Position numbers and translations under genes: made by a program
Source of the DNA: Naasia sp. SYSU D00948
GTDB lineage: Bacteria; Actinomycetota; Actinomycetes; Actinomycetales; Microbacteriaceae
DNA: 64,000 nt
Assembly: GCF_017916515.1 (NCBI RefSeq)
Contig: NZ_JAFMTA010000001.1
Span: forward strand, 930,001-994,000
Direction: 5' to 3'
Part shown: positions 25,264 to 34,033 of the stretch, piece by piece
How positions within the stretch are numbered: position 1 is the stretch's first letter
Layout: the number at the start of each line of letters is the position of its first letter
The notes under the pieces: generated by a model
What the model was told of the DNA's origin: nothing
What the model saw: the letters and a program-made list of their open reading frames with translations, nothing else
Database searches by the model: none

Positions 25264-26826
25264 TCACTTGTTGCGGTTCGCGACTTCCTGGACGACCTCG
25301 TCGTAGCGAGGGCTGTTCATGAAGTTGTCCACCGAGACGTGCTCGGCGTGCGGGGCCTGCCGCTCGGCGCGGGGCGTGAGCTCGCGCTGCGTGATCACGA
25401 GGTCGGCGCTGTCGTCGAGGTTCGCGATCGCCTTGTTGACGACCGTGACGCCCTCGATGCCGGCCTTCTTGATCTTGTTGCGCAGCACCGTGGCACCCAT
25501 CGCGGAGGACCCCATGCCCGCGTCGCACGCGAACACGATGTTCCTCAGCGGCTTCCGATCGGTCGCGACGCCGCCCGCGGCGCCCGCACCCGCTCCGGAA
25601 CCGGTGCCCTCCTCGGCGGCGGCCTCGGCTCCGCCGACGATCCCGGCCCCCACGTTCTGGGCGCTGCCCGGCTCGCGGGAGGTGCCGAGGTTCGACAGGA
25701 CCGAGCTCTCCTTGCCCTTCTGGGCCTGGGTGGCGGCGATCGCGGCGGACATGTCGCCCGCGCCCTCGCGCTCGAGGTCGCGCTTCCGGCTCGCCCGCAG
25801 GATCACGGACGCGACGAGGAAGGTGACGAGGGCCGACAGGACGACCGACAGGATCACGCCCAGGTAGCTGTCGCTCGCCGTCTGGATCAGCACCGCGAAG
25901 ATGCTGCCGGGCGAGGCCGGAGCGCGGAGGCCGGACTGGAAGATCACGTTCGTGAACACTCCGGTCATGCCGCCCGCGATCATCGCGACGATGAGGAGGG
26001 GCTTCGCGAGCACGTAGGGGAAGTAGATCTCGTGGATGCCGCCGAGGAACTGGATGATGATCGCGCCCGGCGCGCTCGCCCGGAACATGCCGATGCCGAA
26101 CACCGCGAACGCGAGCAGGAGGCCGAGGCCGGGGCCGGGGTTCGCCTCGAGCAGGAACAGGATGCTCTTGCCGTCCTCGAGCGACTGCTGGACGCCGAGC
26201 GGAGTCAGCACGCCCTGGTTGATCGCGTTGTTGAGGAAGAGGACCTTGCCGGGCTCGATGAAGAGGCTGACGAGAGGCAGCAGGTTGAGGCTCACGAGCC
26301 AGTCGACGGCGGCCTCGATCAGTCCGCTGAGTCCCGTCACGAGCGGGGCGATGGCGAAGAACGCGACGACCGCGAGGATGCCGCCGAGGATGCCGGCCGA
26401 GAAGTTGTTCACGAGCATCTCGAAGCCGGGCTTGATCTTGCCGTCCCAGATGCGGTCGACGTGCTTCATGATCCAGGCCGCGCCGGGGCCGACGATCATG
26501 GCTCCCATGAACTGCGGGATGTCGCTGCCGACGATCACGCCCATCGTCGCGATCGTGGCCACGACCCCGCCTCTGGTGTCGTAGACCATCCGCCCGCCCT
26601 GGTTGGCGATGAGGAGGGGCAGCAGGTAGGTGATCATCGGGCCGACGAGCCCGCCGAGGGTCTCGTTCGGCGTCCATCCGGTCGGGATGAAGAAGGCGGT
26701 GATGAGGCCCCAGGCGATGAAGGCCGCGATATTGGGCAGGACCATCCCCGAGAGGAAGGTCCCGAACCGCTGCACGTGCACCCGCGCGCCTCTGCGGCGG
26801 GGCTCGGCGGTTGACGTCGCTGTCAT
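25264..26826 (-). CDS. mtlA: mannitol-specific PTS enzyme IICB (MtlA)
   Basis: Transports and phosphorylates mannitol at the membrane. Residues 1-350 form the IIC domain with many transmembrane segments (FLSGMVLPNIAAFIAWGLI; the GGIHEIYFPYVL motif of the substrate site). A flexible Gly/Ala/Glu linker (about 370-420) leads to the IIB domain, with phosphocysteine Cys434 in VFACDAGMGSSAMG. The 520-residue length matches MtlA lacking the IIA domain, which is the separate gene downstream. It follows ptsI by 40 nt. Confidence 0.97.
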   Translation of the reverse strand: MTATSTAEPRRRGARVHVQRFGTFLSGMVLPNIAAFIAWGLITAFFIPTGWTPNETLGGLVGPMITYLLPLLIANQGGRMVYDTRGGVVATIATMGVIVGSDIPQFMGAMIVGPGAAWIMKHVDRIWDGKIKPGFEMLVNNFSAGILGGILAVVAFFAIAPLVTGLSGLIEAAVDWLVSLNLLPLVSLFIEPGKVLFLNNAINQGVLTPLGVQQSLEDGKSILFLLEANPGPGLGLLLAFAVFGIGMFRASAPGAIIIQFLGGIHEIYFPYVLAKPLLIVAMIAGGMTGVFTNVIFQSGLRAPASPGSIFAVLIQTASDSYLGVILSVVLSALVTFLVASVILRASRKRDLEREGAGDMSAAIAATQAQKGKESSVLSNLGTSREPGSAQNVGAGIVGGAEAAAEEGTGSGAGAGAAGGVATDRKPLRNIVFACDAGMGSSAMGATVLRNKIKKAGIEGVTVVNKAIANLDDSADLVITQRELTPRAERQAPHAEHVSVDNFMNSPRYDEVVQEVANRNK

Positions 26827-26866
26827 GTGTCGTTACTCCTGTTCGGCTGTGTCGGGGAGGGAGAGG

Positions 26867-28522
26867 TCAGGCGGGGAGGAGGGCGCGGACGGCTGCGCGC
26901 GCTCCGGCGGCGTCCTCCGCGGTGAGCGCCGCCTCGGCGAGCGCGGCGGCCTGCTCGCGGGTGTGCTGCAGCAGCTCGGCCCGGACGTCGCCGAGCGCGG
27001 CGGGCGACATCGACAGCGACGTCGCTCCGAGCCCGACGAGGACGACGGCGAGCAGCGGGTCCGCTGCGGCCTCGCCGCAGATCCCGACCGGCTTGCCGAG
27101 CGCCTCGCCGGCGCGGCCCACCTCGCGGATGAGCCGGAGGACCGCCGGGTGCCACGGGTCCTGGAAGGACGCGACGGAGCCGAGCAGCCGGTCGGCGGCG
27201 AGCGTGTACTGCGTGAGGTCGTTGGTGCCGATGCTCGCGAAGTCCGCCTCGGTGAGGACGCGGTCGGCGAGCAGCGCCGACGAGGGCACCTCGACCATGA
27301 CTCCAGCGGTGCGGATGCCGAGCTCGCGGGCGAGGGCGACGAAGTATCGCGTCTCCTCGACCGTCGACACCATCGGCGCCATGACCCAGAGGTCGGCGTC
27401 GCTCTCGGACTGCGCGCGGGCGAGCGCGGTGAGCTGCTCGCGGAGGATGTGCTCGCTGGCTCGCAGGGCCCGCAGGCCCCGCAGCCCCAGGGCGGGGTTC
27501 TCCTCGGGCGCGTCGTTGAGGAAGCTCAGCGGCTTGTCCGCCCCTGCATCCAGCACGCGGACGACGACCTTCTTGCCGGGGAAGCCGCGGAGGAGCTTCG
27601 AGTAGTGCGTGTACTGCTGGGCGACGGTCGGGGCGGCCTTCGCGTCGAGGAAGAGGAACTCGGTCCGGAACAGCCCGACGCCCTCTGCTCCCGCCTTCAC
27701 CGCGCCCTCGACCCCGTCCGCGGAGCCCAGGTTCGCGAGCAGCGGGATCGGGGTGCCGTCGGCGAGCGCGCCCGGGCCCACCGGGACCGAGGCCCGTGCC
27801 GCCCGGCGTTCCGCCTCGGCCTGTGCCGCCGAGATCTCCTCCGCCGTCGGGTCGACGGTGATCGAGCCGGTCGATGCATCGGCGATCACGACCGTCCCGT
27901 CCGTGAGGTCGAGCGCGCCGTGCGCGCTGACGATCGCCGGGATCGACTTCTCGCGGGCGAGGATCGCGGTGTGCGATGTCGGGCCGCCCTCGCTCGTGAC
28001 GACCGCGAGGACCTTCTCGAGGTCGAGGAGCGCGGTGTCCGCGGGCGCGAGGTCGCGCGCGACGAGGACGAACGGGGTGTCGCTCTCCGGGACGCCGGGG
28101 GCGGCCACACCCGAGAGGCGGGCGATGACACGCTGCGACACGTCGTCGAGGTCGGTGGCCCGCTCGGCCATGTAGCCCCCGATGCCGAGGAGCATGTCCC
28201 GGAAGCCGGCGAACGCCTCGAACACGGCGCGCTCGGCGGTGGCGCCGCCTTCGACGCGGGTGTCGATGTCGCTGCGGAGCGTCGGATCGTCGGCCATGAG
28301 GGCCTGGGCCTCGAGCACCTCCTGCGCCTTGCCGCCCGCCTTCTCACCGCGGCCGCGGATGTCGGCGGCGGTACCGGCGAGCGCGTGCGTCACGCGCTCC
28401 TTCTCCGCGTCCGGCCCGATCGTGCTGGACAGGGTGGCGGGCTCCGGGAGCTTGTCCGGCATCCGCAGGACGGGACCGACGACGATGCTGCGGCCGATCC
28501 CGACGCCCTGGAGACTGCTCAT
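26867..28522 (-). CDS. ptsI: phosphoenolpyruvate--protein phosphotransferase (PTS enzyme I)
   Basis: Takes phosphate from PEP and passes it to HPr. The 551 residues have the phospho-His site GGPTSHTAILAR (H184), followed by the TIM-barrel PEP-binding domain with EFLFLDA, the RVLDAGADKPL region and CGEAAADPLLA. The ATG start at 28522 overlaps the ptsH stop (ATGA). Longer readings in this frame run through ptsH and are rejected. Confidence 0.97.
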   Translation of the reverse strand: MSSLQGVGIGRSIVVGPVLRMPDKLPEPATLSSTIGPDAEKERVTHALAGTAADIRGRGEKAGGKAQEVLEAQALMADDPTLRSDIDTRVEGGATAERAVFEAFAGFRDMLLGIGGYMAERATDLDDVSQRVIARLSGVAAPGVPESDTPFVLVARDLAPADTALLDLEKVLAVVTSEGGPTSHTAILAREKSIPAIVSAHGALDLTDGTVVIADASTGSITVDPTAEEISAAQAEAERRAARASVPVGPGALADGTPIPLLANLGSADGVEGAVKAGAEGVGLFRTEFLFLDAKAAPTVAQQYTHYSKLLRGFPGKKVVVRVLDAGADKPLSFLNDAPEENPALGLRGLRALRASEHILREQLTALARAQSESDADLWVMAPMVSTVEETRYFVALARELGIRTAGVMVEVPSSALLADRVLTEADFASIGTNDLTQYTLAADRLLGSVASFQDPWHPAVLRLIREVGRAGEALGKPVGICGEAAADPLLAVVLVGLGATSLSMSPAALGDVRAELLQHTREQAAALAEAALTAEDAAGARAAVRALLPA

Positions 28523-28785
28523 GCTGCGTCGTGGTCGGTGGTGAGCAGGCCGGTGAGCTCGTCGAGGACCTGCTCCGCGCCCTCGCCCTCCACTCCCAGC
28601 TCGACCTCGTCGCCGTGGTCGATCCCCAGGGAGATGACCCCGAGGATGCTGGCGGCGTTGACCGATCGACCGTTCTTCGCGATCGTGACGGGGACGCCTG
28701 CCTTGGCGGCGGCCTGCGTGAAGATGGCGGCGGGCCTCGCGTGCAGCCCGTGGGCGGACGCGACGACGACGGTGCGAGAGGGCAC
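28519..28785 (-). CDS. ptsH: phosphocarrier protein HPr
   Basis: An 88-residue general PTS carrier. The phosphorylated His15 is in ASAHGLHARPA, and Ser46 lies in NAASILGVISLG. Ser46 is the HPr-kinase site in Firmicutes; an HPr kinase is not expected in actinobacteria and none is seen here. GTG start with AAGGAG upstream. First gene of the PTS-mannitol operon, ATGA-coupled to ptsI. Confidence 0.97.
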   Translation of the reverse strand: MPSRTVVVASAHGLHARPAAIFTQAAAKAGVPVTIAKNGRSVNAASILGVISLGIDHGDEVELGVEGEGAEQVLDELTGLLTTDHDAA

Positions 28786-28873
28786 GGCTACTCCTTAGAT
28801 CCGATGGTCCGGAGTCCACGCTAGGCGGCGCGCGCGGCCGGGAATGAGGGCTTGCATCCCGCGCGCTCGCGCC

Positions 28874-28888
28874 CCTCGTGATACGAGG
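28874..28888. promoter_or_regulatory. palindrome upstream of ptsH, candidate operator
   Basis: CCTCGT-GAT-ACGAGG, a 15-bp perfect dyad about 90 nt upstream of the PTS-mannitol operon. A sugar-responsive repressor site is possible, but no regulator gene lies next to it. Confidence 0.3.
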
Positions 28889-29069
28889 ACGTGCGGGGAT
28901 GAGGTGCACACCACTCCGGTGTCCGCCATGTCGACCTCCGCGCGTCCTTCTCCAGGCGCCAGTGTCCTCCTCCGCCAGGGTCGCCGACTAGAGGGCACGG
29001 CGGCGAGCCGTGGAGCGCGCCCGCGGATCGCGGTCTGATGCCGCGGTCGGAGGACCACCGCGCGGTCTA

Positions 29070-29090
29070 CGCGGCGCCATCGGCGCCGCG
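29070..29090 (-). terminator. hairpin after adk, candidate end of the spc operon
   Basis: CGCGGCGCC / GGCGCCGCG, a 9-bp perfect stem with a 3-nt loop, 11 nt past the adk stop and without a U-tract. Confidence 0.5.
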
Positions 29091-29100
29091 AGTGCGAGCG

Positions 29101-29691
29101 CTACGCGGCGGGTGCGGTGATGCCGAGCCCGTCGAGGGCCTGCACGATGCGGTCGGTGACCTCGTCGATGGAGCCGAGGCCGTCGACGCTCACGAGGACC
29201 CCCCGCGAGGCGAAGAGGTCGATGAGCGGGGCGGTCTGCTCCGCGTACACCTCGAGGCGGCGCCGGATCACGTCCTCGGTGTCGTCGCTGCGGCCCTGCT
29301 CCTTCGCGCGGCGCAGGAGCCGCTGCACGGTCTCCTCGTGGTCGGCGGTGAGCTGGATGACCGCGTCGAGGCTCTCCCCTCGCTCGGCGAGGTACTCGTC
29401 GAGGCTGCGGACCTGGGCGATCGTCCGCGGGTAGCCGTCGAGCAGGAACCCGCCGGTCGCGTCGGCGGCGGAGAGGCGGTCCTTCACCAGGTCGTCCGTG
29501 ACCGAGTCGGGAACGTATTCCCCGCGGTCCATGTACGACTTGGCGAGCACGCCGAGCTCGGTGCCGTTCCGCACGTTGTCGCGGAAGATGTCGCCCGTCG
29601 ACACGGCCGGCACGTCGAGGCGCACGGACAGGCGCGCGGCCTGCGTGCCCTTGCCGGCGCCGGGCGGGCCGATGATGAGCAGCCGGCTCAC
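29101..29691 (-). CDS. adk: adenylate kinase
   Basis: Interconverts AMP+ATP and 2 ADP. P-loop GPPGAGKGT at residues 8-16, then STGDIFRDNV, LDGYPRT and RRAKEQGRSDDTEDVIRRRLE. The 196 residues have the short lid without zinc cysteines. GTG start overlapping the secY stop (GTGA). A longer frame extension into secY is rejected. Last gene of the spc part. Confidence 0.98.
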   Translation of the reverse strand: MSRLLIIGPPGAGKGTQAARLSVRLDVPAVSTGDIFRDNVRNGTELGVLAKSYMDRGEYVPDSVTDDLVKDRLSAADATGGFLLDGYPRTIAQVRSLDEYLAERGESLDAVIQLTADHEETVQRLLRRAKEQGRSDDTEDVIRRRLEVYAEQTAPLIDLFASRGVLVSVDGLGSIDEVTDRIVQALDGLGITAPAA

Positions 29692-31010
29692 CGCAGCAGT
29701 CCCTCGTAGTGCCGCTGCTGGAGCTGCGAGTCGATCTGCTTCACCGTCTCGAGGCCGACGCCGACGATGATGAGGATCGACGCGCCGCCGAACGGGAAGT
29801 TCTGGTTCGCCCCGACCCACACGAAGGCGATGAGCGGGATGAGCGCGATGAGGCCCAGGTAGATCGAGCCGGGCAGCGTCACCCGGGTCAGCACGTAGTC
29901 GAGGTACTCCGCCGTCGGCCGTCCCGCCCGGATGCCGGGGATGAAGCCCCCGTACTTCTTCATGTTGTCGGCGACCTCCTCGGGGTTGAAGGTGATCGCG
30001 ACGTAGAAGTACGTGAACCCGACGATGAGCAGGAAGTACAGGAGCATGTAGAGCGGGTGGTCGCCCTGGGTCAGGTAGTTCTGGATCCAGGTCACCCACG
30101 CCTGCGGCGGCTGGCCGGCGGCAGGCTGGTTGAACTGCGCGACGAGGGCCGGCAGGTACAGCAGCGACGAGGCGAAGATGACCGGCACGACGCCCGCCAT
30201 GTTCACCTTGATCGGGATGTACGTGTTGTTGCCGCCGTAGGTGCGCCGCCCGACCATCCGCTTGGCGTACTGCACGGGGATGCGCCGCTGGCTCTGCTCG
30301 ACGAACACGACGGCCGCGACGATGAGCAGGCCGATCGCGATGACCAGGACCATGATCTCGATGCCCTGCGCCTGGCCGATCGCCCACAGGGACTGCGGGA
30401 ACGTCGCCGCGATCGAGGTGAAGATGAGCAGCGACATGCCGTTGCCGATGCCGCGCTCGGTGATGAGCTCGCCGAGCCACATGATGAGGCCGGTGCCGGC
30501 CGTCATCGTGACGACCATGAGCAGGATCGCGTACCACGCGTCGTTCGTGATCAGCTGCGCGCAGGCGGGGTCGCTGTTCTGCGGGAAGAGGGCGCCGCTG
30601 CGGGCCACGGTGATCAGCGTCGTGGACTGGAGCACGCCGAGCGCGATCGTGAGGTAGCGCGTGTACTGGGTCAGCTTGGCCTGGCCGGCCTGACCCTCCT
30701 TGTACAGCGACTCGAAGTGCGGGATGACCACCCGCAGCAGCTGGGTGATGATCGACGCCGTGATGTACGGCATGATCCCCAGCGCGAAGATGGAGAGCTG
30801 CAGGAGCGCGCCGCCGCTGAACAGGTTGACGAGCTCGTAGAGGCCCGACGTGCCCTGGTTCTGGGCGAGGCACTGCTGGACGTTCGCGAAGTCGACGAAC
30901 GGGGCCGGGATGAACGACCCGAGCCGGAAGAGCGCGACGATGCCCAGCGTGAAGCCGATCTTGCGTCGGAGGTCGGGCGTGCGGAAGATCCGCCCAATTG
31001 CTCGGAACAC
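29688..31010 (-). CDS. secY: preprotein translocase subunit SecY
   Basis: Channel subunit of the Sec translocon. The 440 residues contain about ten transmembrane helices. The N-terminal region (FIPAPFVDFANVQQCL) shows the first helix and plug segment. GIMPYITASIITQLL, the cytosolic PVQYAKRMVGRRTYGG loop and GFIPGIRAGRPTAEYL are SecY signatures. GTG start. A 98-nt gap with a 14-bp hairpin separates it from rplO. Confidence 0.98.
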   Translation of the reverse strand: MFRAIGRIFRTPDLRRKIGFTLGIVALFRLGSFIPAPFVDFANVQQCLAQNQGTSGLYELVNLFSGGALLQLSIFALGIMPYITASIITQLLRVVIPHFESLYKEGQAGQAKLTQYTRYLTIALGVLQSTTLITVARSGALFPQNSDPACAQLITNDAWYAILLMVVTMTAGTGLIMWLGELITERGIGNGMSLLIFTSIAATFPQSLWAIGQAQGIEIMVLVIAIGLLIVAAVVFVEQSQRRIPVQYAKRMVGRRTYGGNNTYIPIKVNMAGVVPVIFASSLLYLPALVAQFNQPAAGQPPQAWVTWIQNYLTQGDHPLYMLLYFLLIVGFTYFYVAITFNPEEVADNMKKYGGFIPGIRAGRPTAEYLDYVLTRVTLPGSIYLGLIALIPLIAFVWVGANQNFPFGGASILIIVGVGLETVKQIDSQLQQRHYEGLLR

Positions 31011-31040
31011 GCTGGTCTGCCTGCTTTCAGTGGTGATACA

Positions 31041-31073
31041 CGACGTGGCCGGGGGGTGTCCCCGGCCACGTCG
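31041..31073 (-). other. perfect 14-bp hairpin between rplO and secY
   Basis: CGACGTGGCCGGGG / CCCCGGCCACGTCG with a 5-nt loop. It is the strongest hairpin inside the ribosomal superoperon and lies 31 nt before the secY GTG. An attenuator or processing signal is likely; there is no U-tract. Confidence 0.8.
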
Positions 31074-31108
31074 AATGCTGCGAGCGGGAGCCTGGCGCTC
31101 CCCGCGGT

Positions 31109-31681
31109 CTACTTGACGGAGCCGCCTGCGGCGACGATCTTCTGCTCCGCGGAGCCGGAGACCTTGTCGACCGCGACGTTCAGCTTAACCGCAATGTCGC
31201 CGGTGCCGAGCACCTTTACCTTCTCGTTCTTGCGGACGGCGCCCTTCGCCACGAGGTCGCCGACGGTCACGTCGCCACCCTGCGGGTAGAGCTCCGCGAG
31301 CTTGTCCAGGTTCACGACCTGGTACTCGACGCGGAACGGGTTCTTGAAGCCGCGCAGCTTCGGGGTGCGCATGTGCAGCGGCATCTGGCCGCCCTCGAAG
31401 CCGGGGTTCACCTGGTAGCGGGCCTTCGTGCCCTTGGTGCCACGGCCCGCGGTCTTGCCCTTCGAGCCCTCACCGCGGCCGACCCGGGTGCGCTCCTTGC
31501 GGGCACCCGCGGCGGGACGGAGGTGGTGGACCTTGAGGACGCGCTCGCGCGCGGCCGTCGTCTCGCCCGCCTTCGCGGCCTTGGGCGCCTCCGCGGCGCT
31601 CACGGCCTCGGCGGCCGGCTTGCGCGTGCGGGGCTTCTTCGGCGCCTCGGCGCCGGTCTCCTGAGTGGTCTCGTCGGCCAT
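31109..31681 (-). CDS. rplO: 50S ribosomal protein L15 with N-terminal extension
   Basis: L15 helps late 50S assembly. The core starts at [20 protein letters not shown] (about residue 48) and includes [10 protein letters not shown] and [18 protein letters not shown]. The first 45 residues are a Lys/Ala/Glu-rich tail not found in E. coli L15. The ATG overlaps the rpmD stop (TGATG). The extended length (190) is seen in other actinobacteria. Confidence 0.97.
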   Translation of the reverse strand: MADETTQETGAEAPKKPRTRKPAAEAVSAAEAPKAAKAGETTAARERVLKVHHLRPAAGARKERTRVGRGEGSKGKTAGRGTKGTKARYQVNPGFEGGQMPLHMRTPKLRGFKNPFRVEYQVVNLDKLAELYPQGGDVTVGDLVAKGAVRKNEKVKVLGTGDIAVKLNVAVDKVSGSAEQKIVAAGGSVK

Positions 31682-31866
31682 CAGTCGATCTCCTCAACCT
31701 TCACGAGGTGAGCGACGGTGCGGACGTAGCCGCGGTTCTGCTCGGTGTCCTCGCGCTCGACGCTCTGGCCGATGCGCTTGAGACCGAGCGACCGCAGCGT
31801 GTCGCGCTGGTTCTGCTTCTCGCTCACCGTGGACTTGATCTGGGTCACCTTCAGTCGGGCGGCCAT
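31681..31866 (-). CDS. rpmD: 50S ribosomal protein L30
   Basis: A 61-residue protein: [27 protein letters not shown]-like opening, split here as [12 protein letters not shown] and [14 protein letters not shown], then [16 protein letters not shown]. The ATG overlaps the rpsE stop (TGATG), and its own stop overlaps rplO. Longer readings in frame extend into rpsE and are not real. Confidence 0.97.
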   Translation of the reverse strand: MAARLKVTQIKSTVSEKQNQRDTLRSLGLKRIGQSVEREDTEQNRGYVRTVAHLVKVEEID

Positions 31867-32573
31867 CAGGCACCTACCTTCACGTCGGCGGCGTGCGCGG
31901 CGGCCTCGGCCTCGGCGCGCTGCAGCTGGGCGGGGATCACCCGGTCGATGTCGAGCCCGCGGCGCGCGGCGACGGAGCGGGGCTCCTCCAGGCGCTTCAG
32001 GGCGTCGACCGTCGCGTGCACGATGTTGATCGTGTTGCTCGAGCCGAGGGACTTCGAGAGGACGTCGTGGATGCCGGCGCACTCGAGGACGGCGCGGACC
32101 GGGCCACCCGCGATGACGCCGGTACCGGCGGCGGCGGGACGGAGGAGGACCACACCGGCGGCCGCCTCACCCTGCACGGGGTGCGGGATGGTGCTCGCGA
32201 CGCGGGGGACGCGGAAGAAGTTCTTCTTCGCCTCCTCGACGCCCTTGCTGATGGCGGTCGGAACCTCGCGGGCCTTGCCGTAGCCGACGCCGACGAGTCC
32301 GTTGCCGTCGCCGACGATCACCAGGGCGGTGAAGCTGAAGCGGCGGCCGCCCTTGACGACCTTCGACACGCGGTTGATCGTGACGACGCGCTCGAGGAAC
32401 TGGCTGTCCCGGCCTCCGTCACGGCCGCCACGGTCGTTGCGGGGGCTGCGCTCCCGGCTGCCGCGACGCTGCTCGCGCGGCTCGTTGCGGGTGTCCGTCG
32501 ACGGAGCGGAGCCCGCCGAGGTCTCGACCAGCGTCTCGCTGGTCTCGTTGTTCGTGCTGCTCACGTCGCTCAC
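31866..32573 (-). CDS. rpsE: 30S ribosomal protein S5 with N-terminal extension
   Basis: S5 lines the mRNA entrance and affects fidelity. The core begins [20 protein letters not shown] (near residue 57) and contains [14 protein letters not shown] and [19 protein letters not shown]. The first 55 residues are an Arg/Ser/Glu-rich disordered extension. GTG start overlapping the rplR stop (GTGA). Spectinomycin-binding loop residues look wild type ([10 protein letters not shown]). Confidence 0.98.
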   Translation of the reverse strand: MSDVSSTNNETSETLVETSAGSAPSTDTRNEPREQRRGSRERSPRNDRGGRDGGRDSQFLERVVTINRVSKVVKGGRRFSFTALVIVGDGNGLVGVGYGKAREVPTAISKGVEEAKKNFFRVPRVASTIPHPVQGEAAAGVVLLRPAAAGTGVIAGGPVRAVLECAGIHDVLSKSLGSSNTINIVHATVDALKRLEEPRSVAARRGLDIDRVIPAQLQRAEAEAAAHAADVKVGA

Positions 32574-32941
32574 AGGCTGAGCCCACCTTCCCGAGCTCCA
32601 TCCGCGATGGCCGCGACGCGGCCCGCGTACTTGTTTCCTCCACGGTCGAACACGACCGCCTCGATGCCCGCCGACTTCGCACGCTCGGCGAGGAGCTCGC
32701 CGACCTTGCGCGCCTTGGCGGTCTTGTCGCCCTCGAACACCCGGAGGTCCGCCTCGAGCGTGGACGCCGACGCGAGGGTGTGGCCCTTCGTGTCGTCGAC
32801 GACCTGGACGAAGACGTGCCGCGCGGAACGGGTCACGACGAGGCGCGGCCGCTCGGCCGTGCCGGTGATCTTCTTGCGCAGGCGGCTGTGGCGACGGTCG
32901 CGCGCAGCCGACTTGCTGGTGCCACGGATGACGGTGGCCAT
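32570..32941 (-). CDS. rplR: 50S ribosomal protein L18
   Basis: A 5S rRNA-binding protein of the central protuberance. The 123 residues show [29 protein letters not shown] and [29 protein letters not shown] start 2 nt after rplF; overlaps rpsE by 4 nt. Confidence 0.98.
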   Translation of the reverse strand: MATVIRGTSKSAARDRRHSRLRKKITGTAERPRLVVTRSARHVFVQVVDDTKGHTLASASTLEADLRVFEGDKTAKARKVGELLAERAKSAGIEAVVFDRGGNKYAGRVAAIADGAREGGLSL

Positions 32942-32943
32942 GA

Positions 32944-33480
32944 TTACCTACCTGACTTTCCGGTCTTGCGCCGAACCGCTTCGCCCGCGTAGCGGACGCC
33001 CTTGCCCTTGTAGGGCTCCGGCTTGCGGATCTTGCGGATGTTCGCGGCGACCTCGCCCACGGCCTGCTTGTCGATGCCGTTGACGGTGAGCTTGTTGTTG
33101 CCGTCCACCTGGAAGCTGATCCCGGCGGGCGGGGTCACGATCACCGGGTGGCTGAAGCCGAGGGCGAACTCGATGTCGGTGCCGCGCGCCATGACGCGGT
33201 AGCCGGTGCCGACGACCTCGAGGCTCTTCGAGTAGCCCTGGGTGACGCCGATGATGTTGTTGGCGATCAGGGTGCGCGTGAGGCCGTGCAGCGAGCGCGA
33301 GGAGCGCTCGTCGTCCGGACGGGTCACGAGGACCTGGCCGTTCTCGACGGCGACCTCGATGGGACGGGCGACCTCGTGGGTGAGCTCGCCCTTGGGGCCC
33401 TTGACGGTGACGGCCGTGCCGTTCACCGTGACGTCCACCCCCGCGGGGATGTCGATGGGGAGTCTTCCGATTCGCGACAT
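32944..33480 (-). CDS. rplF: 50S ribosomal protein L6
   Basis: Binds near the sarcin-ricin loop and L7/L12 stalk base. The 178 residues include [29 protein letters not shown], and the C-terminal [20 protein letters not shown]. Six nt after rpsH on the same strand. Confidence 0.99.
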   Translation of the reverse strand: MSRIGRLPIDIPAGVDVTVNGTAVTVKGPKGELTHEVARPIEVAVENGQVLVTRPDDERSSRSLHGLTRTLIANNIIGVTQGYSKSLEVVGTGYRVMARGTDIEFALGFSHPVIVTPPAGISFQVDGNNKLTVNGIDKQAVGEVAANIRKIRKPEPYKGKGVRYAGEAVRRKTGKSGR

Positions 33481-33486
33481 GTCAGG

Positions 33487-33885
33487 TCACCACACGTAGG
33501 CGAGGACTTCCCCACCCACGCCCTTCTTCGACGCCTGGCGGTCCGTGAGGAGGCCCGACGAGGTGGACAGGATCGCGACGCCGAGGCCGCCGAGAACCTT
33601 CGGGATCTCGTTGCTCTTGGCGTACACGCGGAGGCCGGGCTTCGAGACCCGCTTGATGCCGGCGATGCTTCGCTCACGGTTGGGGCCGTACTTGAGGTCG
33701 AGCACGAGCGTCTTGCCGACGCGCGCGTCCTCGACACGCCAGTCGGCGATGTAGCCCTCCGCCTTCAGGATGTCGGCGATGTGGCCCTTGAGCTTCGAGT
33801 GAGGCAGGGAGACCTGCTCGTGGTAGGCCGAGTTCGCGTTGCGCAGCCGCGTGAGCAGGTCTGCGACCGGATCGGTCATGGTCAT
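33487..33885 (-). CDS. rpsH: 30S ribosomal protein S8
   Basis: A primary 16S-binding protein. The 132 residues include [38 protein letters not shown] and the C-terminal EVLAYVW. In most bacteria rpsN lies just before it; here the 148-nt gap to rplE is too short for S14 and contains a hairpin. Confidence 0.98.
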   Translation of the reverse strand: MTMTDPVADLLTRLRNANSAYHEQVSLPHSKLKGHIADILKAEGYIADWRVEDARVGKTLVLDLKYGPNRERSIAGIKRVSKPGLRVYAKSNEIPKVLGGLGVAILSTSSGLLTDRQASKKGVGGEVLAYVW

Positions 33886-34033
33886 GGAGTGTGTTTCCTT
33901 CGTTCACCAGGTTTCGGACACCGTCGTGGCGAGCACTGCGCGGCGGACGACCTGTGGTGGTTGCGGTCCGAGTAGCCGAAGCCCGGAAGGGGCTCCGGCA
34001 TTCCCGGATCTCGTGACTTTGTCCAGTTGAGGG
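33886..34033 (-). other. rplE-rpsH gap: rpsN absent, hairpin present
   Basis: On the minus strand CCGGAGCCC / GGGCTTCGG forms a 9-bp stem with one G-U pair and a 5-nt loop (33976-33998). No frame encodes the CxxC...CxxC zinc S14 or any other small protein. The gap is about 40 nt too short for a 61-residue S14. Confidence 0.7.

Larger units (their letters stand above)
28786..29100. other. gene-free gap between adk and ptsH
   Basis: 315 nt without a credible gene. It holds the adk 3' hairpin (29070-29090), a palindrome CCTCGT-GAT-ACGAGG (28874-28888) about 90 nt before ptsH that could be an operator, and a TAGCGT -10-like hexamer near 28817. No convincing -35 was found. In relatives a map gene is commonly expected near here; I see no trace of one. 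Confidence 0.6.
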
